A stretch of 64,000 bases of DNA from Panulirus ornatus. Its lineage: Eukaryota > Arthropoda > Malacostraca > Decapoda > Palinuridae. The position numbers and the translations under genes were made by a program. Of the stretch, positions 28,014 through 40,555 are shown piece after piece; the stretch's first letter is position 1; each line of letters opens with the position of its first letter. The notes under the pieces were generated by a model, which saw only the letters and a list, made by a program, of their open reading frames with translations, did no database searches and was not told the DNA's origin. The stretch lies in the NCBI RefSeq assembly GCF_036320965.1, contig NC_092276.1, forward strand, positions 10,888,245 through 10,952,244, read 5' to 3'.

Positions 28014-29060
28014 AGGACCTGTAGTGTAGTAAGAACAGGGACTTGTGGTGTAGTAAGATCAGGACCTGTGGTGTAGTAAGAACAGGGACTTGTGGTGTAG
28101 TAAGATCAGGACCTGTGGTGTAGTAAGATCAGGACCTGTGGTGTAGTAAGATCAGGGACCTGTGATGTCGTAAGAACAGGGACCTGTGGTGTAGTAAGAT
28201 CAGGGACTTGTGGTGTAGTAAGATCAGGACCTGTGGTGTAGTAAGAACAGGGACTTGTGGTGTAGTAAGATCAGGACCTGTGGTGTAGTAAGATCAGGAC
28301 CGGTGTAGTAAGATCAGGACCTGTGGTGTAAGATCAGGACCTGTGGTGTAGTAAGATCAGGACCTGTGGTGTAGTAAGAACAGGGACTTGTGGTGTAGTA
28401 AGATCAGGGACCTGTGATGTCGTAAGAACAGGGACGTGTGGTGTAGTAAGATCAGGGACCTGTGGTGTAGTAAGATCAGGGACTTGTGGTGTAGTAAGAT
28501 CAGGACCTGTGGTGTAGTAAGATCAGGACCTGTGGTGTAGTAAGATCAGGGACCTGTGATGTCGTAAGAACAGGGACCTGTGGTGTAGTAAGATCAGGGA
28601 CCTGTGGTGTAGTAAGATCAGGGACTTGTGGTGTAGTAAGATCAGGGACCTGTGGTGTAGTAAGATCAGGACCTGTGGTGTAGTAAGATCAGGGACCTGT
28701 GGTGTAGTAAGATCAGGGACCTGTGGTGTAGTAAGATCAGGGACCTGTGGTGTAGTAAGATCAGTGACCTGTGATGTAGTATGAACAGGGACCTGTGGTG
28801 TAGTATGATCAGGGACCTGTGGTGTAGTAAGATCAGGGACCTGTGGTGTAGTATGAACAGGGACCTGTGGTGTAGTAAGATCAGGGACCTGTGGTGTAGT
28901 AAGATCAGGACCTGTGGTGTAGTAAGAACAGTGACCTGTGTTGTAGTAAGATCAGGACCTGTGGTGTAGTAAGATCAGGACCTGTGGTGTAGTAAGATCA
29001 GGGACCTGTGATGTCGTAAGAAGAGTGACCTGTGGTGTAGTAAGATCAGGGACCTGCAGT
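28014..29060 (+). repeat. 24/23 bp minisatellite, roughly 44 copies
   Basis: The unit contains GACCTGTGGTGTAGTAAGAT. Units with GGGACC are 24 bp and units with GGACC are 23 bp. Variant units with GTGATGTCGTAAGAA recur at about 28161, 28421, 28556 and 29008, so blocks of several units have been duplicated together. This is the largest minisatellite of the window. Confidence 0.97.
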
Positions 29061-29199
29061 GTTGGAAGTTAGCTGGACCCATATTATGTCAATGGTGACA
29101 AGTAGAGGTTTGGCTGGATTATGATCGTTGCGCTGAGTGGGAAGAAGAAGAGGAGGGAGGGTGATGGTACGGTGAGGAGGTGAAGCATATAAGGCAACG

Positions 29200-29375
29200 A
29201 TGAAAAGGAGGAAGAGAAGGAGGAGGAGTAGGGGGAGGAGGAGGAAGAAGAGGAGGAGGAGGAGGAGAGGAGGCCATCTTGGTGGCATGAAGGAGGCCGG
29301 AGATGGGGCTGGAATGGATACGGAAAAGAGCGTTGATGGTGAGAAAAAAGGAGGAGGAGGAGGAGGTGAGGTGGC
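29200..29375 (+). repeat. (AGG)n/(AGA)n purine tracts
   Basis: Impure AGG/AAG runs at about 29200-29270 and 29340-29370 give Arg/Lys-rich or, on the minus strand, Leu/Pro-rich open frames that are not genes. Confidence 0.85.
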
Positions 29376-30668
29376 TAGAAATAAGAAGCGAAGGGGGGCA
29401 AAAGAGGCAGTTAATGCAGTTACGTATAGCACCGGACGATCGTTATGATATCTCAATATTGCTGTTAGAAGTTATCCTGGCGAAGAAATGATAGCAGGTG
29501 CCTTTCTTGGGGAGGAGAAAGGTATAGTGGAGATGGTGATGGTGCTGGAGTAAGGTTGGAAAGAAAACGGAGTTAGACTATGTTCTTTCGCTCGGTTCAC
29601 CAGAGGCTTCGTGTAGACCCAGTGAGATAAATACTTGCTTCAATGAAGATGGTTCAGTCCACTTCTGTGACGCGAACGCTAGACTAACACAGGGATTTAA
29701 TGGAGATCTTACATGGGTTCCTGTTGCGTAGGGTATGTATACAGAAGGGGAAAGATCTGTCCAGGTCGCAATTGGGTATGTAAGATAAGACTCACGACTA
29801 GCGAACTGTAGGGACTGAAGTGTGTGGGGAGGGCTACATGGCAGAAGTATATTCGCCTAGCCTATATCTAGCTAGGGTTTTGAGGGCTTACCCTAGATTT
29901 TGTACTTTTTCCATCCTCGATTACGAGGTTATTTCTAAATTTATAGAAAATCTAACCCGATGAGATGTACTTCGATCCTCAATAGAGCAAATAGAGGCAA
30001 TATCTTTGTTATTAGTATCATATACCATACTTTTTTTGGGGGAGGACATTAGAAACTCGTTAGAGCAATGATACTTGAGCAGCGTCAATACAGATTCTTT
30101 AGGATTTCATAAACCTACTCGAACTAGGAACCAAGATTACTGCACTGTCTGGTTATCACTCTCCTGCACACTTATCCATCCTCTTGAAAACATCAAAAAG
30201 AATCTTTGTAAAAATACGCTTCTGAAACCCATTTACAAGAAAAGGTCGTATCTCAGCCACACCATAAGTCCATTAAGAACGAGCCTTATAGACGAGCATT
30301 ATATCTCATGTCCAGGAACATTTGTACGTCAAGAATGAGAACAGTGTAATGGAAGAAGACTTCCCATTACGTATCCACGGTTGAGTCAAGGCTACCAACC
30401 CACTGTGATATATGTGTGTTATTTTTTTTTTTCTCTCTCTCTCTGGGTTATGTACACTGTAAGGGACAGTATGTCAAACCTTCAGGCATGGTGGCGTTGA
30501 CCTTTTCCATCAGTGAGGCCAAGGGATTAACCTTATGTGACCTTTCTCCAGCCTCCTAGGGGAATACTCTGCTACATCAAGTGACGCCCCTTTTTTGATA
30601 GGACGAACGGATGTTCTCCTGAAGGACTCGAAATGTAACATGATTATGTCTATTATACCCACACCCTC
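29376..30668. other. Unique sequence, no gene recognised
   Basis: Mixed unique sequence with short T-runs. I see nothing I can support. Confidence 0.55.
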
Positions 30669-30768
30669 AGCTGCTCCTTTCCACTACTCCTTCTTCTTTA
30701 TTTCCGACCTCATTTGTGCTGCTCCTTTCCACTACTCCTTCTTCTTTATTTCCGACCTCATTTGTGCT
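30669..30768 (+). repeat. Perfect 48 bp tandem duplication
   Basis: A 48 bp segment containing TTTCCACTACTCCTTCTTCT occurs twice head to tail with no visible difference, so the duplication is recent. Confidence 0.95.
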
Positions 30769-30779
30769 ATTTCGACCCC

Positions 30780-31110
30780 AGGCACTAGCGTTCACAAGCC
30801 TAGTTCTGCGTTCATAGTCTTAGCTTCTCCATTCGCAACCCGGATTGATGTATAGAGAGATTCGGATATATTTATAACCTCACTCTGTGTATCCACAACC
30901 TCTGCTGTTTGCTTCACACCCCCGTCGTGTTTTGTTGACACTTCACGTGCAGTATTCGGAACTGCTTCGTTGACTGTTTCAACTAACATGCTCACGTCAC
31001 ATGTAACTAATGTGACCACATATTCACTCGCTGTGTTTACAACCTCAGTTGATGTTTTGAGATTCACGTTCTTATTCTTCACTGTCCTAGCCCGATTCGA
31101 ATTCACAACC
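30780..31110. repeat. Degenerate minisatellite-like region
   Basis: Words such as TTCACAA, CCACAACCTC and TTTACAACCTC recur at roughly 30-40 bp. The minus strand is open for about 104 codons and shows a loose repeat rich in Val, Thr and Glu (EVVNTAS, EVVDTQS). I favour a decayed minisatellite over a coding exon. Confidence 0.35.
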
Positions 31111-33035
31111 CCCAGATGTTATAGGTTATATAACTCACGCCCTCAAAATATATGGTTACAGTATATCATATCCTTTTTGTAAATTTAGCGTAGTTGATGC
31201 TGTAATAACCTTCTTCCGAAAACCAGTTTCGTGTAAATGTCCGGTAAATATATTACCATAAATTGGCACCGTTTTTTGAGAGTACGTAATAGAAATACAT
31301 TTTAGAAATTCAATCTACATCAGAATTCAATATTACACTTCTTCTTATTGCTAACTGGGATGATTCTTCAAGCCATGAGTTCTAAAACCTTTACATACAA
31401 TTGAGCATAAATCATCTCTCATTTCCAGATGCATCTCTGTATAAATCTGGCGATCTGGAGCCTAGTATTTTTAATCAGACTTGAAGAGGACATAACTCCC
31501 ACGAAGACTCTTGGAATGCAAATGGTCGCGGATACGAAAGGATCAGGTAATATTGAACCTATGTGCAGTGTTGTTGTTCTTCAGGGGAGAGAGATGCGTA
31601 GAAAACCACTTTAGGAAAAGAAAAGTTCACAAGTCCTTTGGCTTCTTCTCATCCATCAACAGCGCCTGATTAAAACGTTCCGTTTATCAAACGTTTTTTT
31701 TTTTTTCTTCTGTTTACACAGCTGTTCAGCTTCAATGTAATGTTATTCACAATACATTTCCATCACTTATCTTAGATCACTTTGGCACTGACCTGTTGGT
31801 CATCTATTCTATCATGTACGTTATCTCATTCTCATGATTTGAACATATAGTCCATTGTGTATCTAAATTAAATTTGTTCTTTTGAATCGAAAATGCATTT
31901 CATTATGTGTGTTTTAAACTCCTGTTCCTCTGATACAAGGAGAGTATTTTCCACTGTGTATTTTATGCAACTCATTTTCTTTTTTTTTTAGTTCCGACTG
32001 TAATTACCGTATTCAAAGTGACATTGTGTTGGAATGCATTATGCCTCTGGTACACCCATTGTCTTCTTTAACGAACTTCATGCAAGCAATGCTATGACGT
32101 TAGAACATGCCGAAACATAGATGGTCTAGTACAAATATCACTTAAAACAAGATGTACCATTTTTGTGCTTTATTTTTTGAGGAATTTATTTGGGAATCAC
32201 ACTTGATTATATTCCTGTGTATGATAATGAAAGGTTAGTTCGTCTATGACCAGGTTATGCCCTGGGAGACCAATGTATAGTGACTTTATATCTTAATGGA
32301 GATGGGTAGTAGAGGAGGAGCGCTCCTTTTTCACGCCTAGTATCATAAATACATTGCAAGTAATTCTCTTATATACACCGAAGGATTTAGATCCAATTGA
32401 GGTCGGGCATCTCTTGTGGTCTTCAACCCATTAAAGAAATGACGCTCAAGGTTTATGCGAGGCAGAGCATCGAACTGGAAGAAGGAGGGGGAGGAGGAGG
32501 AGCGAGAAGGCCTCGCCTCCTGAAGCAGTAACTCGGCCTAGATAAACGAACTCACTCGAGACGAGAAATCCTTTTAAGCCTCGACGGAGGGAGGGTTAGA
32601 GGAGGAGGAGGAGGAGGAAGAAGAAGAGGGAGGTTGTGGTGGGCGAGGTGGTGGGAGGGAGTTTATGTGGGCGAGGTGGTGGGAGGGAGTTTATTCGCCG
32701 TCAGAATATTTCTCCCACGTAATCCTCCTCGAAGATTACACCACTTGGGAGAAGGATGGAGAGTCCTGGGTTGGCCGAATCATTAGTTCCCGAAGCGTCT
32801 TTCCTCCGTGATTCATGAGGGGAACGGAAACCACTGGATATCCTAAGGATTACCCTTGTGGTCACACTTAAAACCTTCCTAGGAAATACAAGGGCGTGAC
32901 AGTACTATCTTAATGCTCTCATAATGAAATTCAAATTCCAGTTATCTAAACCACCCGACAACTTCTATTCAAAATCACACGTAGACTAACCTGCCTTTCT
33001 ACCTTACTAAACCTTGCTATTCTAATTCTTTTCAC

Positions 33036-33041
<6 letters not shown>
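31111..33041. other. Unique AT-rich sequence with small GGA repeats
   Basis: About 1.9 kb with no gene recognised. GGA/AGA runs lie at about 32485-32505 and 32600-32630. A 31 bp segment with GGGCGAGGTGGTGGGAGGGA is duplicated at about 32640-32693. Confidence 0.55.
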
Positions 33042-33116
<75 letters not shown>

Positions 33117-33117
33117 T
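33042..33117 (+). repeat. (AC)n microsatellite
   Basis: (AC)n to about 33108, then a short TA run, directly before family A copy A2. Confidence 0.96.
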
Positions 33118-33286
33118 TCTTTCTCTTCTTTTAAACTATTCGCCATTTCCCGCGTTAGCGATGTAGCGTTAAGAACAGAGGACTGGGCCTTTTTTGGAAT
33201 ATCCTCACCTGGCCCCCTTCTCTGTTCCTTCTTTTGGAAAATTAAAAAAAAACGAGAGGGGAGGATTTCCAGCCCCCCGCTCCCTC

Positions 33287-33287
<1 letters not shown>
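33118..33287 (+). mobile_element. Dispersed family A, copy A2, 3'-truncated
   Basis: The 5' two thirds of family A are present (AAACTATTCGCCATTTCCCG to about CCCGCTCCCTCC). The sequence then breaks into (AT)n and an inverted family B fragment. The normal 3' end is missing, so this is a chimera of two families joined through AT repeats. Confidence 0.75.
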
Positions 33288-33337
<50 letters not shown>

Positions 33338-33366
33338 CTATGAGTCCACGGGGAAATGAAACACAC
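33288..33366 (-). mobile_element. (AT)n plus family B fragment B3
   Basis: (AT)n at 33291-33336 is followed by ATTCCTATGAGTCCACGGGG, the complement of the family B 3'-internal end. The AT tract thus lies between a plus-strand family A and a minus-strand family B piece. Confidence 0.75.
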
Positions 33367-33633
33367 TTTTCAGAAACGAGGCTAAATATCAAATGTAGAA
33401 AAGTGAAATACAAAAAAAAAAATAACGATACTAATCTTATAAATTCTCATGGCGTTGAAATAGGGATAGTGAAAAAAAATAGTCTAGCATTTCCCAGCTG
33501 CATGAGAATTGCCTTTATATTTCTACCACTGTTGAGTTTAAAAGCCATTGTGAAGTGAGGCGAGTCACACATAAATATGGGGAGAGACTTTACCATCACA
33601 TGAATTTATTTGTGAGATGAGACGTGTGGAAGA

Positions 33634-33710
<77 letters not shown>

Positions 33711-33950
33711 CCCTGGGGATAGGGGAGAAAGAACCCTTCCCACGTATTCCCTGCGTGTCGTAGAAGGCAACTAAAAGGGGAGGGAGCTGGGGGCTGGAAA
33801 TCCTCCCCTCTCGTTTTTTTTCTAATTTTTCAAAAGAAGGAACAGAGAAGGGGGCCAGGTGAGGATATTCCCTCAAAGGCCCAGTCCTCTGTTCTTAACG
33901 CTACCTCGCTAACGCGAGAAATGGCGAATAGCATGAAAGAGAAAGATATT
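33634..33950 (-). mobile_element. Dispersed family A, copy A3, full length, with (AT)n
   Basis: (AT)n at 33634-33708 adjoins ATCCCTGGGGATAGGGG, the complement of the family A 3' end. The element runs to about 33948 in minus orientation with all landmarks, including the CGACACGCAGGGAATACG block. It faces copy A2 about 420 bp away, so the two form an inverted pair. Confidence 0.78.
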
Positions 33951-34168
33951 TATACATATACATCAAGCCTCAGGTTAGGCAAAATGACTCGGTGGAGCGA
34001 GCTCTTAGCCAGACCCTCATATGTAGACTGGGGGACAAGGACGCTACTTCCCTCCATCCAGCTCCACGCTTAAGGCTCTTTAAGGGAGTTGTCACGTCAG
34101 TAACTGCCACTGTAAGGACAAATCTAGGAGGTCCCTGACGTCACCATTGGTAAGATGGGTATCCTCTC

Positions 34169-34169
<1 letters not shown>

Positions 34170-34231
<62 letters not shown>

Positions 34232-34256
34232 CCTTTGTCCCCACAGTGTTGAGTTG

Positions 34257-34294
<38 letters not shown>

Positions 34295-34342
34295 GTGTGT
34301 GTGTGTGTGTGTCCTTTTTTCCCCACAGTGTTGAGTTGAGTT

Positions 34343-34390
<48 letters not shown>
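34170..34390 (+). repeat. Compound (GT)n with a duplicated ~30 bp linker
   Basis: Three (GT)n blocks are separated by two copies of a linker containing CCCCACAGTGTTGAGTTG (about 34230-34260 and 34311-34342). The whole is an ~82 bp higher-order repeat made of GT tract plus linker. Confidence 0.95.
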
Positions 34391-34392
<2 letters not shown>

Positions 34393-34517
34393 AAGGCATC
34401 GTTTGTATGGTCTTCCCTCTTTCGTCTAAGTCATTATCTTCTGTCGGTTGTATACCCTTCATAAGCTGGGTTTTTTTTTTCCTCTAACTTTGAATCATTC
34501 AATTTCCTTTGATATTT

Positions 34518-34520
<3 letters not shown>

Positions 34521-34603
<83 letters not shown>
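34521..34603 (+). repeat. (CT)n microsatellite
   Basis: A pure (CT)n of about 83 bp. A T-run follows at 34682-34694. Confidence 0.97.
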
Positions 34604-34607
<4 letters not shown>

Positions 34608-34836
34608 ACATAATTCTTCGCACCTTCTACCTCATGAATCATTTCCCTTATTCTGCATGGCCTCGTCATTCCTCTCCTCTATTTTTTTTTTTTTGTGACA
34701 TTGACATCTTTACTGAGCCTAATACGAAGAGGCCATCGTGGTTCATGTCATCTTTACTTAAGGAATAGCTTCATTTCACTTCAGGGCTGTGAAGCGAACT
34801 TGCACCGACCTTAAAGAGCACTTAGTGCACAGATTA

Positions 34837-35172
34837 GCAGTTCTCAATCCTATTATTATGGATCACATACACAGTGAGGGGTGTATGGGGTCCTTGAATC
34901 ACCTTCAACACCTTCGAGAAGGTGTTGAAGACCTTAGTCTTTTCGATAGCAGTTCTCACTCCTATTATTATGGATCACATACACAGTGAGGGGTGTATGG
35001 GGTCCTTGAATCACCTTCAACACCTTCGAGAAGGTGTTGAAGACCTTAGTCTTTTCGATAGCTGTTCTCACTCCTATTATTATGGATCACATGCATAGTG
35101 AGGGGTGTATGTGGTCCTTGAATCATCTTCAACACCTTCGAGAAGGTGTTAAAGACCTTAGTCTTTTCGATT
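34837..35172 (+). repeat. 112 bp tandem repeat, 3 copies, with internal hairpin
   Basis: Copies start at 34837, 34949 and 35061. Each holds an inverted repeat, CTTCAACACCTTC-GA-GAAGGTGTTGAAG, at 34903-34930, 35015-35042 and 35127-35154. The first two stems are perfect 13-mers and the third has one mismatch. Copies 1 and 2 are almost identical. Confidence 0.96.
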
Positions 35173-35556
35173 GGTGGATGGAGTAGCTTGACATTGAAGA
35201 GCTTACATGACTCTAACAGATGAAAGTCCTTAAGTCCCAAACAACCAGCCACCAACAATTGTATTACTGAAGAATATGGTCTATAACAACCTCTGATTAC
35301 CTGTAGATCCTCCTGACAGAGCATATAGATAGAAACATAATAGGTAGAAGGAAGCATATAGGTATGGAAGGATATAGATATAGAAGCATAAAGAGATAGA
35401 AAACCGCGTCTTAGTTTCGAAGCGCCTGATTCATAGTTGCAGATGACTTTTGTAAACTGGACTCAGTCTTTTATTTTCATATTTTTTTTCTCCTCTGGCC
35501 AAGTCTAAACTGCCAATTGAGCTGGTGGGATTGGCTATCTGTATCTCGAAAGAGCC

Positions 35557-35558
<2 letters not shown>
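35173..35558. other. Unique sequence
   Basis: No gene is recognised. Short repeats of ATAGATAGAA and GGAAGCATATA occur near 35325-35400. Confidence 0.5.
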
Positions 35559-35631
<73 letters not shown>

Positions 35632-35767
35632 GGTCACACCCCCGAATCCCTGAAAGGTAGAGTGTTCATCCGGGGAAAATTTTTGGACACTGAGATTTCC
35701 AGCCACCCCCTGGGTAAGGTTTCGTGAAGGCTTACGCGCACACACACACACACACACACACACATAG

Positions 35768-35805
<38 letters not shown>
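35559..35805 (+). repeat. (GA)n and (AC)n microsatellites
   Basis: (GA)n lies at 35559-35628 and an interrupted (AC)n at 35741-35805. Confidence 0.95.
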
Positions 35806-35807
<2 letters not shown>

Positions 35808-36240
35808 CGGGTCCTTAACCTGACACCAGACGTGGCATTTAGGTGAGCCGGCCACCGTAACCTCCCACTCATACACAAGCAATAAGCCTGACAAATAGTC
35901 CAGGAAGCTCCCTGAGTCCAGAATGGACGAGTCTAATAACTGGGACCGTTCAACACTCCGGGTTGTCGTGGCGTCCCTTAATGACCCAATTACACTTGGG
36001 GGGGCCATCGCTATCATAAAGCGTGAATTAGCCTCTGGATTGACAGAGCCATTCTCCGCTGGTTACGGGCCAGGTTTAGAGTCTCCGAGAACGCCAACCC
36101 CCTGCAAGTTGAATAGCACCTTCAGCTCCATCAAAAGCCTGATGAATAGGGGAGGTGAATCGCCAGAGGAATTCACCAGCAAAGTCTGGAGATATTCACC
36201 CCATGGCGGGAGAGTTGGGGTTGGACGAGATAGACTGACT
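35806..36240. other. Unique sequence with an unexplained open frame
   Basis: The plus strand is open from 35923 to 36336. The first ~100 codons are not low complexity, which is unusual for this window. I recognise no domain, and the frame ends in a GACA/GA repeat. It is kept as unassigned, not called a gene. Confidence 0.3.
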
Positions 36241-36251
36241 GACAGACAGAC

Positions 36252-36286
<35 letters not shown>
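36241..36286 (+). repeat. (GACA)n/(GA)n microsatellite
   Basis: GACA units flank a short (GA)n on both sides. Confidence 0.93.
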
Positions 36287-36454
36287 GGCTGGCGTTACCT
36301 GTGAAGTGGTTTAGCAAGGAGGAACAGGTGATTTGAGTGGTTGTGGAACGTTTTAGGCTTAACAATGCTTCTGTCTGGGGTCATCAATTTTTGCCTAGAG
36401 TATTCAAGGATAATGAGAAAATGGCAACAAGATGGATAGATACGTATGCCTTGA

Positions 36455-36517
36455 TCTATCTATCTATCTATCTATTTATTTTTCTATCTGTCGATCTATC
36501 TATCTTTCTATCTATCT
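36455..36517 (+). repeat. (CTAT)n tetranucleotide repeat
   Basis: Impure CTAT/CTAT-TTAT units. Confidence 0.93.
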
Positions 36518-36528
36518 GGGACTGAGCT

Positions 36529-36693
36529 TTGGAAGGAAAATCCTCACTTGGCCCCCTTCTCTGTTCCTTCTTTTGGAAAAGTGTATAAACTGGAGGGGAG
36601 GATTTCCAGCCACACGCTCCCTTCCCTTTTAGTCGCCTTCTACGACACGCAGGGAATACATGGGAAGTGTTAATTCTCCCCTATCCCCAGGGA

Positions 36694-36694
<1 letters not shown>
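36529..36694 (+). mobile_element. Dispersed family A, copy A4, 5'-truncated
   Basis: The element starts inside family A near TCCTCACTTGGCCCCCTTCT and continues through GTCGCCTTCTACGACACGCA to CCCTATCCCCAGGGAT. Confidence 0.78.

Positions 36695-36768
<74 letters not shown>
36695..36768 (+). repeat. (AT)n tail of family A copy A4
   Basis: The (AT)n begins directly after the GGGAT terminus. Confidence 0.96.
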
Positions 36769-36771
<3 letters not shown>

Positions 36772-37084
36772 TTTCATCTGTTATGTACACTTGCCTGGCA
36801 GAGTTAACAAAAATGATGCCAGTGTTTTTTCCCCCAGTTTATTCTTTCGGCTTTATGGATTCAATTGTCTATATACAAATTGGATCTATGTCGGCTTGTT
36901 CCTTTTGTGGATGTCAAAGAGCAACAGACAATGGATAAATGAAAGCGCTGGTTAGCAGAAATAAAATAACGAGACATTTATGATAGATTTGCCAGTTCCA
37001 TGGCATTTCCCACTGCAATACAAGCGTTCCGAATAGACTGAATATCTATCAGGTATATTTCTAACATTTTTCTCTATGTTGGTT
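36769..37084. other. Unique sequence
   Basis: No feature is recognised. Confidence 0.5.
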
Positions 37085-37290
37085 GAGACGGCATGGGTAA
37101 CTGAGGCCCTAATCAAGGCCAGCCCATAAACGCCAGGTACCTATTTTACCAACCGATCTCTCGAGGTTGATGAACAGCTGGCTTGACTGTGGACCGACTG
37201 CCGCAACCAGGGAATCGAACCTTTCCTCTCGACCCATGAATGCCATCACGGTCAGAAACGCTAACCCGCTACACCACAGAGTCTATCCAT
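37085..37290 (-). mobile_element. tRNA-derived SINE, second family, near full length
   Basis: On the minus strand an exact A-box TGGTGTAGCGGG (complement of 37265-37276) and an exact B-box GGTTCGATTCC (complement of 37211-37221) lie about 43 bp apart. A body follows that contains GGTTGCGGCAGTCGG and CCTTGATTAGGGCC. A 5'-truncated relative lies at 59563-59720. The longer than normal inter-box distance and unpaired acceptor ends argue for a SINE head rather than a working tRNA gene. Confidence 0.82.
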
Positions 37291-37465
37291 TTATTTGCTC
37301 ACGCCCAGAACAGGGGAAGTAAAAAACGTGGTCTTCATCGAATTACGAGAAAGAATTACGAGTTCATACCCTCCCTAATTACCGCTCCACAAACCACAGG
37401 ATAATAACTAGGCCACGAATATCATCAATGCATCCGAAATATTGCTACAAATATCTACGAGTGTG

Positions 37466-37820
37466 GGGGGGAGGGGGAGATCATATATCTATCTTTGACC
37501 TATCAGCGGCCACGTCATTATTGGTCAAACCTGGTGACTTCATGTTATAGGTCGTGTTTGCTCATAACCTAGTTTACCTAGATGGTGTTGTAATGGTCGT
37601 GATTGTGGTAAACATGTCATCGTCCAATCACATGTTTACCAAATGGCGTCCTAGCTTCGTCTCTTCGATGTATATCAACTGACTGTTATATTTCTCTCTT
37701 GTGTCTCCCCTGATGATGTGATTATTACACGAAAGTGCACTTGGGAACTTTTCGTATTTCATTTTCCCCGTGGACTCATAGGAATGTCTTGATCACGCGC
37801 AAAATTGTGATCCTTTCCAA

Positions 37821-37822
<2 letters not shown>
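37466..37822 (+). mobile_element. Dispersed family B, copy B4, longest copy
   Basis: The copy starts near a G-run with TCATATA. It has a 5' hairpin with arms GGTAAACATGT and ACATGTTTACC (about 37612-37645), then ACCAAATGGCGTCCTAGC, GTGTCTCCCCTGATGATGTG, CGAAAGTGCACTTGGGAA and CCCCGTGGACTCATAGGAAT. It ends in a terminal hairpin, GATCAC-10 nt-GTGATC (37791-37812), and CTTTCCAA. There is no coding capacity. The 3' hairpin close to the end, next to AT, resembles Helitron-type termini, but a CTRR end is absent. Confidence 0.75.

Positions 37823-37909
<87 letters not shown>
37823..37909 (+). repeat. (AT)n tail of family B copy B4
   Basis: A long (AT)n directly after the CTTTCCAATATATG end. Confidence 0.96.
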
Positions 37910-37913
<4 letters not shown>

Positions 37914-38077
37914 TAGAGAGAAATAATCATATTCGTTTTAATTTAATCTTTTAAACATGACAGCCCATTACCAGAACAAAGCACTTCATTAACGGAAATA
38001 TAATGAATATAGACTTTTCCTTTGTTTGAATAATTTATATGCATTATTCTCGGTATAGGCAGGCACGTACAAACACA

Positions 38078-38087
38078 CAATAACACA

Positions 38088-38140
<53 letters not shown>

Positions 38141-38153
38141 ACACACACATACA

Positions 38154-38188
<35 letters not shown>

Positions 38189-38210
38189 CACACATATATA
38201 CTTAGATATA
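38078..38210 (+). repeat. Interrupted (AC)n/(AT)n microsatellite
   Basis: An (AC)n with several interruptions grades into short TA runs. Confidence 0.94.
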
Positions 38211-39812
<1,602 letters not shown>

Positions 39813-40088
39813 AAAACACCAACACTCCTTTTTGGCAATGGTTGACTCGGTGGAGGTAAGCGTTATGGCCCATTTGCAAAACTGTGTAATTATAGGCCAT
39901 AATGCTCTTGCCCTGCTGCTGTTGTAGTGTTAGTGATCAAGCAGGCTGTATGTGTACGCTAACCCAGATTAACTAATGGAACTTGCCGTGCGCGGCTCAG
40001 TACATTTCCAAAAATTTGCATAGAGCGATGTAAAGAATTGTGTGTTTCAAATCCAGTGTGAAATATACCATTATTAAAGAAAATAAGG

Positions 40089-40555
<467 letters not shown>

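Noticed and set aside
28014..29060. CRISPR-like regular repeats
   Set aside because: Units are directly adjacent without unique spacers and the context is eukaryotic, so this is a minisatellite.
29046..29456. Pro/Leu-rich minus-strand protein
   Set aside because: It is driven by AGG repeats on the plus strand.
37200..37290. Functional tRNA gene
   Set aside because: A and B boxes are intact, but the cloverleaf does not close and a SINE body follows. A truncated relative occurs at 59563.
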